26,823 nucleotides of DNA from Aadella sp043822885 (lineage in GTDB: Bacteria > Omnitrophota > Gorgyraeia > Tantalellales > Tantalellaceae). Below, piece by piece: positions 7,912-16,572 of the stretch (within the stretch, counting starts at the first letter, position 1; every line of letters starts with the position of its first letter). The notes beneath the pieces were generated by a model. It did no database searches, had not been told where the DNA came from, and was given only the letters and a program-made list of their open reading frames with translations. Location of the stretch: contig JBDRBI010000090.1 in the NCBI GenBank assembly GCA_043822885.1, forward strand, positions 1-26,823. The letters are read 5' to 3'. The translations under genes were made by a program, and so were the position numbers.

Positions 7912-7977
7912 CCTTTAAACCTTTTAACTTTTAAACTTTTAAACTGTTCACTCTTCACTGTTCACGGTTCACTATTC
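7912..7977. repeat. TTTAAAC then TTCACNN repeat overlapping the ftsW stop
   Basis: About four units of an 8-nt CTTTTAAA word are followed by 7-nt units GTTCACT, CTTCACT, GTTCACG, GTTCACT. The last unit supplies the ftsW stop: in the gene's frame it reads GAA TAG TGA, two stops in tandem. Confidence 0.8.
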
Positions 7978-9054
7978 CGCCTGCCTCGCCATGCACAGGA
8001 TCAATCCTATCGCGGCAAGATGACATACCAAGGAACTGCCTCCGTAACTGATAAAAGGAAGAGGCAATCCTTTAGTAGGCAGTATTCCTGTGGATACTCC
8101 TACATTAACTATCACTTCAAACGCGATCATGACCGTCAACCCGAACACTACAAGCGAAGCAAACTTCTCTTTGATCTTAAAAGACACCCTAAAAGCATAC
8201 CATACAAGCACGCCGAACAATACTATTGTTGAAGCCGCGCCTATGAACCCCAGCTCCTCCCCTATTATCGAAAAAATAAAATCCGTATGCGATTCGGGCA
8301 GATAAAAAAGTTTTTGTTTGGATTCTCCCAGTCCGAGACCCAAAAGTCCTCCGGAGCCCAGTGCTATGAAGGACTGGATGAGCTGAAATCCCGCGCCCTG
8401 AGAATCTTTCCATGGGTCCAAAACAGTAAGTATACGCTTGATCCGGTAAGGCTCACTACTAACAGCCCAAAACAAAGCCGGCATGGAGCATAGTGCGATA
8501 GAAAAAATATGTTTTAGCTTTACTCCTGAAACGAACAACATAACCATACCGATAAAGAATATCGCAACAAATGTCCCCATATCGGGTTCAAGAAGAACTA
8601 ATCCGCTTGTAAGTCCTATAACGAAAATGGACGGCAAAAATCCGCGCAAAAGATTGTTCATCATATTGCCTTTACGGGCAATAAAATCAGCCAAATATAT
8701 GACGAGTAGTATCTTTACCACTTCCGAGGGCTGGAATCCCAAACCAAAGAACCGTATCCATCTACGCGCTCCCCCCGCGACCGACCCTATCCCGGGGATC
8801 AATACAAGGATCAGAAGAACTATACTTCCCAGCATAAGAGGTCCTGCAAATTCTCTTACCCTTGCGGCGCTCAGAGACATGCAAAAAACCGCGACGATCA
8901 GTCCTGATAAAAGAAAAAACAGATGTCTCTTTACGAAATATAGACTGTCCCCGTAAGCGCCGTGCGCGTAGATGGCGCTGGAAGAATATATCATTACAGT
9001 CCCTAACATAAGGAGCAGCAATGTCGAAAGAAGGATTATTTTGGAATCTTTCAT
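7972..9054 (-). CDS. ftsW: lipid II glycan polymerase FtsW (SEDS family)
   Basis: FtsW is a polytopic inner-membrane protein that polymerises lipid II at the septum with its partner FtsI. At 360 residues with about ten hydrophobic segments it fits the SEDS family. Signatures include GGARRWIRFFGLGFQPSE, LLEPDMGT with the catalytic-type aspartate, GAGFQLIQSFIALGSGGLLG, LPESHTDFIFSIIGEE and, near the C-terminus, LPTKGLPLPFISYGGSSL. Its position next to murG and murD argues for FtsW rather than RodA. The ATG at 9054 overlaps the murD stop as ATGA. The stop codon is contributed by the adjoining TTCAC repeat. Confidence 0.97.
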   Translation of the reverse strand: MKDSKIILLSTLLLLMLGTVMIYSSSAIYAHGAYGDSLYFVKRHLFFLLSGLIVAVFCMSLSAARVREFAGPLMLGSIVLLILVLIPGIGSVAGGARRWIRFFGLGFQPSEVVKILLVIYLADFIARKGNMMNNLLRGFLPSIFVIGLTSGLVLLEPDMGTFVAIFFIGMVMLFVSGVKLKHIFSIALCSMPALFWAVSSEPYRIKRILTVLDPWKDSQGAGFQLIQSFIALGSGGLLGLGLGESKQKLFYLPESHTDFIFSIIGEELGFIGAASTIVLFGVLVWYAFRVSFKIKEKFASLVVFGLTVMIAFEVIVNVGVSTGILPTKGLPLPFISYGGSSLVCHLAAIGLILCMARQAE

Positions 9055-10346
9055 CTTTTAACTTCTCTCTGGAAGGCTTCCCCGCGTTCTTTATATCCTG
9101 AAAACATATCAAAACTCGAACACATAGGTGAGAGCATAACGGTATCTCCCTCTCTTGCGTTCTCCTTGGCCGCGGCCACCGCGCTTCCCATATTCTCTGT
9201 CTCTATGACGTGTATAACGGACGAGAAGACGCTCTTGATCTTTTCTTTAGCTTCACCCATCACGATCAGTGTTTTTACTTTATTTTTGAACAATGGTATT
9301 AAGACCGTATAATCTCCCCCCTTATCGACCCCTCCCGATATCAATATGAGTCCCTTTTTTGTCATCTCTACGGCTCGACGCGTGGCATCTATATTTGTCG
9401 CTTTAGAATCATCTATGAACTCTACCCCTCTGAAAATCCCTACTTTTTCTATCCTGTGTCTAAGGGGTTTAAACGTCAAAATGGCCTTTTTTATCAGATC
9501 TTTTTCTACTTTCATTATCCCAGCTGCCATTATACTGCAAACTACGTTCTCAAGATTATGCTTCCCGGATAACGGAAGATCTTCTTCTCTGATAGAGAGT
9601 TCTTTCAATAAGCCCGGATCTGTTTCAAAAAATACGATACGGCTTTTTATATCCCCTATTTCATCATCATTCTTAAGATCGGAATTTATTACAGCCCAGT
9701 CTTCTTCAGTCTGGTTCCTAAATATTTTGTATTTCTCCGCCTTATAGCTCTTGTGATCTCTGTGCCTATCATAATGGTCTTCCGATATATTGAGCAGAAT
9801 GGCAATATGCGGTTTGAAATTCACTATTGTTTCCAGTTGAAAGGAGCTTACTTCCACGATGACAACACTATTCTCTTTCAATCCGTCTACTTCTCCTATC
9901 AGAGGATTACCTATGTTGCCGCAGACAACGGCATTTTTACCGGAAAAAGAAAATATATGCCCCAAGAGCTTCGTAACGGTACTTTTTCCGTTCGTTCCCG
10001 TCACCGCTATCATCGGAGCTTCGCAAAAAGACGCGCCAAGCTCCAACGTGCCCATAAGAGGGATCTCTTCAGGGATCGATCTCTCGGCGTACAGATCTTT
10101 GATATTTATCCCGGGACTGGCAACGATCATATCGGCTTCTGAACAAAACTCACGGGTATGTGCGCCTACTTCCGAAACTAAAGGCCAAATTTTCCCCAGT
10201 TTATCGATCTTTGTTCTTATCGCGGAACTATCTCCCGCCTCGCTGATCTTCACGGAATACTTTCTTTTCAGCAAAAATTCAGCGGCAGAATACCCGCTAG
10301 CCCCCAGCCCCAAAATAAGTATAGTCTTATCCCTGAAATCTTTCAT
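9051..10346 (-). CDS. murD: UDP-MurNAc-L-alanine--D-glutamate ligase
   Basis: MurD adds D-glutamate to UDP-MurNAc-L-alanine with ATP. The protein has 431 residues, the usual size. It shows the N-terminal Rossmann-like ILGLGASGYSAA (11-22), the P-loop GTNGKST (117-123), EVSSFQLE, ISEDHYDRH, the central FIDDSKATN, and the C-terminal LSPMCSSFDMFSGYKERGE. The ATG at 10346 starts the conserved N-terminus, but there is no recognisable Shine-Dalgarno before it. Upstream lies a 293-nt gap dominated by a long palindrome. Initiation here may therefore depend on local structure or on a non-canonical leader. Confidence 0.97.
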   Translation of the reverse strand: MKDFRDKTILILGLGASGYSAAEFLLKRKYSVKISEAGDSSAIRTKIDKLGKIWPLVSEVGAHTREFCSEADMIVASPGINIKDLYAERSIPEEIPLMGTLELGASFCEAPMIAVTGTNGKSTVTKLLGHIFSFSGKNAVVCGNIGNPLIGEVDGLKENSVVIVEVSSFQLETIVNFKPHIAILLNISEDHYDRHRDHKSYKAEKYKIFRNQTEEDWAVINSDLKNDDEIGDIKSRIVFFETDPGLLKELSIREEDLPLSGKHNLENVVCSIMAAGIMKVEKDLIKKAILTFKPLRHRIEKVGIFRGVEFIDDSKATNIDATRRAVEMTKKGLILISGGVDKGGDYTVLIPLFKNKVKTLIVMGEAKEKIKSVFSSVIHVIETENMGSAVAAAKENAREGDTVMLSPMCSSFDMFSGYKERGEAFQREVKR

Positions 10347-10386
10347 AAACTATTGTGTGGGGACAAGGACATATCCTCGCTCGTGC

Positions 10387-10519
10387 GCAATTTATTAACG
10401 CTTTTTTCTAACTTTTGAGGGGTGTTAAATGAACTCGCCCTCACTTTTTTTATAGGTGTTCGGGCTCGAACAGCATTTAACAATGTTCCCCTCAAAAGTT
10501 ATAAAAAAGCTAAAATTGC
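10387..10519. repeat. 133-bp palindromic element between mraY and murD
   Basis: Outer arms GCAATTT (10387-10393) and AAATTGC (10513-10519). Inner arms ACTTTTGAGGGG (10411-10422) and CCCCTCAAAAGT (10488-10499), then GTTAAATG/CATTTAAC. The arms are continuous apart from short bulges. The centre shares wording with the palindrome before ftsA (GAACTCGCCC; GGTGTTCGGGCTCGAACAG against GGTATTCGTGGCTCAAACAG), so the two may be related. No ORF inside. Confidence 0.85.
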
Positions 10520-10603
10520 GATTCGCTCAAATATCCCCTTGCCCCCTTCTCCCAATTCGTCATTACAAATAACGCGATATTTTTCCCTCGCTTCTATTCC
10601 ACA

Positions 10604-10636
10604 AGACCTTAGACTTTTGACTTTAGACCTTTGGAC
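10604..10636. repeat. AGACTTT-family repeat just after the mraY stop
   Basis: Units AGACCTT, AGACTTTTG, ACTTTAGACCTTTGG. Same word family as the array in the ddl terminus. It ends 3 nt from the mraY stop codon (10640-10642). Confidence 0.7.
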
Positions 10637-10639
10637 CGT

Positions 10640-11728
10640 TTACCTCACCTTCAACGTCATCAGGCTCATCATTGCTAGAATCGCCGCGATTATCCAGGAG
10701 CGCACGGTAATTTTTGACTCATGCAGACCCTTCATCTGAAAATGATGATGTATAGGCGCCATTAGAAAAAGACGTTTTTTGTAAAATTTAAAAGATCCAA
10801 CCTGCAATATGACTGAGATCGCTTCTATTACCAGCACCCCTCCGGTAAGGATCAATAGAACTTCTTTTTTTATTAAAATGCTTACTATCGCTATCGCTCC
10901 TCCCAAAGCAAGTGATCCCGTATCGCCCATAAAAACTGTGGCCGGATGACTGTTGAACCACAAAAACCCCAGGCAGGCGCCTACCAGAGCCGCGCAAAAG
11001 ATGGTCAGTTCTCCCGCGCCGGGAAGATAAAATATCTGTAAATATCGGCTTATCTCGGCGTGTCCCGTAAGATAGCTTATCGCGGCATACGTAAGCGTTA
11101 CAAATACCATACATCCGGTCGCCAGACCATCAAGGCCGTCTGTAAGATTTACGGCATTGGACGCTCCGGCTATTACCAGAAAGGAAAAAACGATATAAAG
11201 GACACCGAGATTACATACAGCATTTTTTATAAAGGGAAAATATAGATCTCCTCCCAGGCCGTTATTTTTTAGAACAAAGATCCCCACGATAACCGCAAGG
11301 AGCAACTGCCCCATAAGTTTATTCACGGCTCTTATGCCTTTGGAACTTTTGGAACGTATTTTCATCATATCGTCAATAAATCCGATCATTCCCAGCCATA
11401 CCATTCCCGACAAAGACAACAATAAATAATCGTTATTCAGACGTCCCCAAAGAAGGGTAGCCGCGACAACCGACGCGACGATCAATACCCCTCCCATCGT
11501 CGGTGTTCCCTCTTTATGTTTGTGGAGATCATATATCCCCTCTACAAATTCTTTTCGTACGTATTGTTCCGCCTTTAATCTGCTGAGCAGTTTTATTACC
11601 ACCGGTCCCAGTGCTATACATATAATAAAAGACGTAACGGCCGACATGCTGGCTCTGAAGGTTATGTATTTAAAAATATTAAATCCGAACCAAATATCTC
11701 TTAATTGATAGAGCAGGTAGTAAAGCAT
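10640..11728 (-). CDS. mraY: phospho-MurNAc-pentapeptide transferase
   Basis: MraY is a polytopic inner-membrane enzyme that links phospho-MurNAc-pentapeptide to undecaprenyl phosphate, giving lipid I. At 362 residues it is the normal length, with about ten hydrophobic segments. It has KEGTPTMGGVLI, the aspartate pair GFIDDMMK, NAVNLTDGLDGLA, FMGDTGSLALGG and the histidine-rich PIHHHFQMKGLHES. The N-terminus MLYYLLYQLRDIWFGFNIFKYITFR fits the family. It overlaps the murF 3' end by 28 nt, so translation is coupled. Confidence 0.98.
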   Translation of the reverse strand: MLYYLLYQLRDIWFGFNIFKYITFRASMSAVTSFIICIALGPVVIKLLSRLKAEQYVRKEFVEGIYDLHKHKEGTPTMGGVLIVASVVAATLLWGRLNNDYLLLSLSGMVWLGMIGFIDDMMKIRSKSSKGIRAVNKLMGQLLLAVIVGIFVLKNNGLGGDLYFPFIKNAVCNLGVLYIVFSFLVIAGASNAVNLTDGLDGLATGCMVFVTLTYAAISYLTGHAEISRYLQIFYLPGAGELTIFCAALVGACLGFLWFNSHPATVFMGDTGSLALGGAIAIVSILIKKEVLLILTGGVLVIEAISVILQVGSFKFYKKRLFLMAPIHHHFQMKGLHESKITVRSWIIAAILAMMSLMTLKVR

Positions 11729-13077
11729 CTTAGTATCTCCTCAAGTTTTGCTTTCCGTGAAGCTTTTAGCAATATTGTCGATCGTTTTGCCGCTTTTAGC
11801 CGTATAAATCCGGATATCGTTTTATGATCTTCGGAACGTAAAGTGTTTTCGATCGGCATCCCGGCATCCGCCGCGCCCTTTATCGTCTCATGCGCCCATT
11901 TTCCCGTGGCGATAAGAAATTTTATTTTTCTTCCCGCGATACTTTTTCCGAGTTCCCGGTGAAATTCCGCGCTTCTTTCTCCAAGTTCAAACATATCTCC
12001 CGCTATTATCACACGATCCCCTTCACATGAGGCGTCTTCCAGAACATCCAGAGCTCGTTCAAAAGAATCCGGATTAGCATTATACGCGTCATTGATAAAG
12101 ATCAGGTCCCCGGCTTCAATCCTCTCTAAACGCATAGGCGGAAGCGGGGCATCTTTGATCTTTTCCCTTATATTATTTTTTTTGATCCCCAAATATCCGG
12201 CGACGGAAATAGCCGCGGCGGCATTCTGAACATTATGAAGTCCTTCTCCCGAAAACATATAATCGTCCTCACCTACGAAGAAACGATATCCCCTCTTACC
12301 TTTTGAAATATTGCTTATTACTATATCATTATTTTTTCCCATGCCGTATGACTTTATGTCCGTTCTTTTTCCCTTGATCTTGCGGAGAAGGATATCATCG
12401 CCGTTGATAAAGGCCTGCCCTCCCGGCGCCAAATGATCCAGAAGACTTGTTTTTTCTTTAAAGACGCCTTCGGTGTCGTGAAAAAACTCCATATGAGATC
12501 TTCCTACATTCGTAATGAGAGCTATATCCGGATTGGCTATTTCCCCTAAGACCCCCATTTCTCCGGGATGATTTGTTCCGAGCTCTAATATTACTATGTC
12601 GTGAGAGTTCTGGGCCTCAAAAAGGGTCAGTCCTACCCCGATAAGATTATTGAAAGACCTTTTGCTGACAAGAACATTGTATTCTGAAGAAACGATATTT
12701 GCCAGATAATCTTTTACCGTGGTTTTTCCGTTAGACCCGGTTACCGCGATCACTTTCGCTCCTATGCTTTTTCGTATCTCGCGCGAGATGTCCGCGATAG
12801 CCTTTAAAACGTCCCCGACAAATATAATATCACGGGCCTTTTCTTTGATGTTATCCGGCACATCCTGCGATATTATTATTCCGGACGCTCCTCGGTCCAA
12901 AGCATCCTCTAAAAAACTATGTCCGTCAAAGTTCTCCCCTTTAACGGCAAGAAATATGTCCCCGGCCTTTATTGTCCTGGAATCTATCGAAAATCCGCTG
13001 ATCATTTCATCGGAAGACCTCTTTAAAGATCTGCCCCCCGTGATCTCGATCATTTTTTCTATATCAAATTTGATCAA
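11701..13077 (-). CDS. murF: UDP-MurNAc-tripeptide--D-alanyl-D-alanine ligase
   Basis: MurF adds the D-Ala-D-Ala made by Ddl to UDP-MurNAc-tripeptide, finishing the cytoplasmic precursor. It has 458 residues, with IDSRTIKAGDIFLAVKG (31-47), the P-loop GSNGKTT (114-120), ELGTNHPGEM, ITNVGRSHMEFF, NDAYNANPDS and AGDMFELGE. I chose the TTG at 13077. It gives the family-typical beginning MIKFDIEKMIEITGG, overlaps the murE stop as TTGA, and has AAGGA at good distance. The next ATG (13053) would remove the first strand. Confidence 0.97.
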   Translation of the reverse strand: MIKFDIEKMIEITGGRSLKRSSDEMISGFSIDSRTIKAGDIFLAVKGENFDGHSFLEDALDRGASGIIISQDVPDNIKEKARDIIFVGDVLKAIADISREIRKSIGAKVIAVTGSNGKTTVKDYLANIVSSEYNVLVSKRSFNNLIGVGLTLFEAQNSHDIVILELGTNHPGEMGVLGEIANPDIALITNVGRSHMEFFHDTEGVFKEKTSLLDHLAPGGQAFINGDDILLRKIKGKRTDIKSYGMGKNNDIVISNISKGKRGYRFFVGEDDYMFSGEGLHNVQNAAAAISVAGYLGIKKNNIREKIKDAPLPPMRLERIEAGDLIFINDAYNANPDSFERALDVLEDASCEGDRVIIAGDMFELGERSAEFHRELGKSIAGRKIKFLIATGKWAHETIKGAADAGMPIENTLRSEDHKTISGFIRLKAAKRSTILLKASRKAKLEEILRCFTTCSIN

Positions 13078-14486
13078 TAGTTCATTTCCTTCAAAATTTT
13101 CTTCGAGACTTCAACATCATCAAAATAAAACCGGTCTTTCCCCACGATCTGATAATCTTCGTGCCCTTTTCCCGCTATCACTACAACATCGTCTTTTTGC
13201 GCCCGTTCAAAGGACTCTTTTATAGCTTCCAGTCTGTCCGGGATAACGATATGTCCGCTTCCTTCCATGCCTTCTTCTACCTGTCGGATAATTTCTTCGG
13301 GATCTTCCGTCCTGGGATTATCACTTGTCAATATCGCCACATCCGCCAAGGATGAAACTATTTTTCCCATTACGGGCCGCTTTTCTTTATCTCTGTCTCC
13401 TCCGCATCCGAAAACACATATAAGCTTCCCGGAAGATATACCTTTAGTACATTTCAGTACATTTTCAAGAGCGATAGGAGTATGAGCATAATCTACGAAT
13501 ACTTTGAACGGCGCTTTGGAGAATATTTCCTGAAGTCTGCCGGGAACACCCTTGAATTTTTCTATTCCTTCTTTTACCGCGTCTAACGCTATTCCTCTAT
13601 CAAGCAAACATCCTGCCGCGCCGAGTATATTGTATACATTGTGTTTGCCGATAAGCTTTGTGACAATATCTATCTTTCCATATTTCCCGGCTTTCAGCAG
13701 AAATTTTGTCGCGTCTTTTTTATATTCTATATTTTCAGCCCGGATATCCGCCTCGGCATCGATACCGAATGTTACGCATTTAGATATTTTTTTCTTAAAT
13801 CGCCTAATTTTGGGGTCATCGATGTTTATTACTCCTGTTCCCTCTTTTTTAAGCGCGTCAAAAATACGTATCTTCGCGTTCAGATAGGAATCCATACTTT
13901 CATGATAATCCATATGCTCGGGGGTTAAGTTTGTGAACACGGCATAATCCAAACCTATCCCGCTTATTCTCTCCTGACTAAGAGCATGGCTGGATATTTC
14001 GATGACCGCGTCTGTTTTTCCCGAAGAAAGCATCTCTGAAAAAAACCTATTTATCGACAGAATGTCGGGGGTGGTCATGTTTGCCTTTTCCTCATCATTA
14101 CCGCAGCTTTTTACGGAAACCGTACTGATAAACCCGCTTTCCGCGCCCGAGGAAGATAGTATGCTGTCTATGAGATATACCGTAGTCGTCTTACCGTTAG
14201 TCCCCGTAACACCGTAGGTCGTAAGCCTGGAAGAAGGATCTTCAAATGCTTTTTTCAACATCTCTCCCAAAGCTTTACGGCTGTCTCCGACAATGATGAT
14301 CTTTTCTTTTTCGTCATCCGTCAATCCATCCGCGTAATATTCACAAACCGAACTCCGAGCGCCGTTTTGAAAGGCCTCTCTGACATATTCATGTCCGTCT
14401 TTGGCGCTCCCTCTGATCGCGACAAAAATATCCCCCGGGTTTATACCGCGGGAATCTATTTTTATTTTTTCCTTACTCACACCCAT
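13074..14486 (-). CDS. murE: UDP-MurNAc-L-Ala-D-Glu--meso-diaminopimelate ligase
   Basis: MurE adds the third stem residue. The motif DNPR (389-392, in TSDNPRTEDP) is the one known for meso-diaminopimelate enzymes, so the organism probably makes DAP-type peptidoglycan. Also visible are GTNGKTT (95-101), TTPD, ISSHAL, the likely carbamylated lysine in YLNAKIRIF, DYAHTP and AGKGHEDYQ. At 470 residues it is shorter than the usual 485-500. The protein starts directly at KIKIDSRGINPGDIF, so the short leading segment seen in most MurE proteins is missing. The ATG at 14486 has GAAGGA upstream and lies 3 nt after the ftsI stop. Confidence 0.97.
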   Translation of the reverse strand: MGVSKEKIKIDSRGINPGDIFVAIRGSAKDGHEYVREAFQNGARSSVCEYYADGLTDDEKEKIIIVGDSRKALGEMLKKAFEDPSSRLTTYGVTGTNGKTTTVYLIDSILSSSGAESGFISTVSVKSCGNDEEKANMTTPDILSINRFFSEMLSSGKTDAVIEISSHALSQERISGIGLDYAVFTNLTPEHMDYHESMDSYLNAKIRIFDALKKEGTGVINIDDPKIRRFKKKISKCVTFGIDAEADIRAENIEYKKDATKFLLKAGKYGKIDIVTKLIGKHNVYNILGAAGCLLDRGIALDAVKEGIEKFKGVPGRLQEIFSKAPFKVFVDYAHTPIALENVLKCTKGISSGKLICVFGCGGDRDKEKRPVMGKIVSSLADVAILTSDNPRTEDPEEIIRQVEEGMEGSGHIVIPDRLEAIKESFERAQKDDVVVIAGKGHEDYQIVGKDRFYFDDVEVSKKILKEMNY

Positions 14487-14489
14487 CTT

Positions 14490-16184
14490 CTATCCTTCAG
14501 TCGGCGATATTCCCGTTCTTTTTCTATCCAATCCCATGTATTGCAATACTCTTTCCGCTATGTTCTTAAAAACCGGCGCTGAAACTGTTCCTCCGAAATG
14601 CGCTTTTTTAGGATCTCTTACAACTACGACTATGCTGACAACCGGATCGTCCGCCGGGGCAAAACCCACAAATGTGGCGTAATACTTATTATCGTAATAA
14701 CCTCCGCTGGGATCGACCATCTGCGCTGTTCCGGTTTTTCCGCAAAATTCATATTTTTTGGATCTTGCGCGTTTTCCCGTTCCATCGGTTATAACCTTCT
14801 TAAGGATCTCTCTCATTTTATCACAAGTTTCGGGATTTAAAACCTTTCGCTTTACCTCAGGCCGTATTTCCGTATCAATGTCGCCTTCCCAGGTAATGAT
14901 CTTATCCACTATGTAAGGCCTCATCAAATACCCTCCATTAGCGATAGTGTTAATGGCGGATACCATCTGAATAGATGTTACTGCTATGCCCTGTCCCATC
15001 GGAATAGTCGTTATATCGCTTTTTGACCAAATTCCGGAAGGTCTGTTTATTCCGCTCACTTCTCCGGGAAGACCGATCCCGGTCCTTTCTCCGAACCCGA
15101 ATTTCTTTATATAATCGTAAAGTTTGTTCTTTCCGAGTTTTTGGGCGACTTTTACGGTTCCTATATTGCTGGATTTGACTATTACGTCCCTAAAAGTAAG
15201 TTCTCCGTATTTATGATAATCGTGCAGCACTCGGCCTCCTACTTTGTAGTTCCCGTTCTCGCAATAGATCTTATCGTCGAGGCCTATCACGTTTTCATTA
15301 AGAGCGGCACCGGCCGTTATGATCTTGAAAACGCTTCCCGGTTCATACATATCGGTAACCGCGCAATTTTTCATATTTTCTTTCAGTGCGTTCCGGGAAT
15401 CGTTCAGATCATAATCCGGATAATTCGCCATAGCAAGTATTTTCCCGGTTTCGGGATCTATAACTATTACCGAAGCGCTTTCCGGGGTATACTTTTCCGC
15501 CATCACGGAAAGTTCTTCTTCCGCTATGAATTGTATTACGCTGTCTATGGTGAGTATGATATTTGATCCGTTTTTTGGCGGGATCGAACCCTCTTTGTTA
15601 AAAAAGACCGTCCTTCTTTTCGCGTCTCTCAATAAACGTTTTTCTCCGGGCTCTCCTTTCAATTTGTTATTATATAAAAGTTCAAGGCCTTCCAGCCCCG
15701 TGTTGTCGGTGCCTGCGACCCCTATTATGTGTGAAGCAATTTTCCCGCTGGGATAATTCCTTTTGCTTTCTCCTACTATGTATATTCCTTTCAGCTGCCT
15801 GGACATTACTTCTTGGGCCGTTTTTTCCTCGACTTTTCTTTTTATCCACACAAACGCCTTATTCCTTGTTACCTTATCTAAAATTATTTCTTCGTCAATA
15901 CCAAGTATCTCGGATAATTCCTTAGCTGTTCTTCCGGGATCAGTGATCTCCCTGGCATTACAGTAAACACTCGGAGCGTCCAGATTGATCGCCAAAGGGT
16001 CCATGTGATCATCAAAAATAGCGCCTCGTTTTGGTTCTATTTTAAGGACAGAAGAATGCTGTTTCCCGGCTAATCCTTCAAATTTATCTTTATCCGTTAT
16101 CTGGAGACAAAAAAGCCGAAGAAAAAGAAAAAAGAACAATGACATGAAGAGAAATACAACAAAATAACGGCGTATTTTTAACAT
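14490..16184 (-). CDS. ftsI: septal peptidoglycan transpeptidase FtsI (PBP3, class B)
   Basis: FtsI crosslinks septal peptidoglycan in the periplasm as partner of FtsW. A short cytoplasmic N-terminus and one membrane segment (about 7-27) are followed by the PBP dimerisation domain, starting near residue 50 with KRGAIFDDHMDPLA. The transpeptidase domain has all three motifs: SVFK (284-287, nucleophile S284), SSN (338-340) and KTG (483-485). At 564 residues it is close to the E. coli size. No PASTA domain is present. The gene lies between ftsL and murE, which separates it from SpoVD-type or elongasome PBP2 proteins. Confidence 0.97.
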   Translation of the reverse strand: MLKIRRYFVVFLFMSLFFFLFLRLFCLQITDKDKFEGLAGKQHSSVLKIEPKRGAIFDDHMDPLAINLDAPSVYCNAREITDPGRTAKELSEILGIDEEIILDKVTRNKAFVWIKRKVEEKTAQEVMSRQLKGIYIVGESKRNYPSGKIASHIIGVAGTDNTGLEGLELLYNNKLKGEPGEKRLLRDAKRRTVFFNKEGSIPPKNGSNIILTIDSVIQFIAEEELSVMAEKYTPESASVIVIDPETGKILAMANYPDYDLNDSRNALKENMKNCAVTDMYEPGSVFKIITAGAALNENVIGLDDKIYCENGNYKVGGRVLHDYHKYGELTFRDVIVKSSNIGTVKVAQKLGKNKLYDYIKKFGFGERTGIGLPGEVSGINRPSGIWSKSDITTIPMGQGIAVTSIQMVSAINTIANGGYLMRPYIVDKIITWEGDIDTEIRPEVKRKVLNPETCDKMREILKKVITDGTGKRARSKKYEFCGKTGTAQMVDPSGGYYDNKYYATFVGFAPADDPVVSIVVVVRDPKKAHFGGTVSAPVFKNIAERVLQYMGLDRKRTGISPTEG

Positions 16185-16212
16185 ACGGGATGTGCCCTAT
16201 TGTAGTAAGATG

Positions 16213-16572
16213 CTAGCGGGTTTCTGCCTGAGCATCCAATGTGAAGATATCAAATACTTTACTGAAGACATTTTCGCTTGAAGCGGAAACATTCGAGTCT
16301 CTGAGAGCGAGCCTGTAATTATCAGTTTGAATGCTCCTGTTCTTAGCGAAAAAGATCTCTTCACCATTAAGTGAAGTAAGCAGATATCTCGGAGATTCCA
16401 TTTTGGATAGATTATACATTAACTTGGAATTGCGGTCAATCAGATGGGAAAGATGACTGATGTTATCCTGTAAAACATACCCGGATTTCAGTGTTTCCAC
16501 CCTTTGATGCACATAGCACGTTGCCAAAAGGGTGACAAATAAACTTGTTATTATGATCCTGTTTATTCTCAT
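16213..16572 (-). CDS. ftsL: FtsL-like cell division protein
   Basis: FtsL proteins form a complex with FtsQ and FtsB/DivIC that activates FtsW-FtsI. Sequence conservation in this family is poor, so the call rests on size, architecture and place. The protein has 119 residues with a membrane segment at about 7-22. A polar, probably helical stretch follows (about 23-60) that could form a coiled coil, including the SKMESPRYL segment typical of the end of the FtsL helix. The C-terminal 45 residues are unassigned. The ATG at 16572 overlaps the rsmH stop as ATGA, and ftsI follows 28 nt later. Confidence 0.8.
   Translation of the reverse strand: MRINRIIITSLFVTLLATCYVHQRVETLKSGYVLQDNISHLSHLIDRNSKLMYNLSKMESPRYLLTSLNGEEIFFAKNRSIQTDNYRLALRDSNVSASSENVFSKVFDIFTLDAQAETR

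Larger units (their letters stand above)
7656..7971. other. gene-free gap between ftsW and murG, filled with repeats
   Basis: I find no coding region. From murG outward the gap holds a TAGTTNN heptamer array, an interspersed CATTGCGAG-type element, and a TTTAAAC/TTCACNN array that reaches into the ftsW stop. No clear promoter for murG was found, so it is probably transcribed through from ftsW. Confidence 0.8.
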
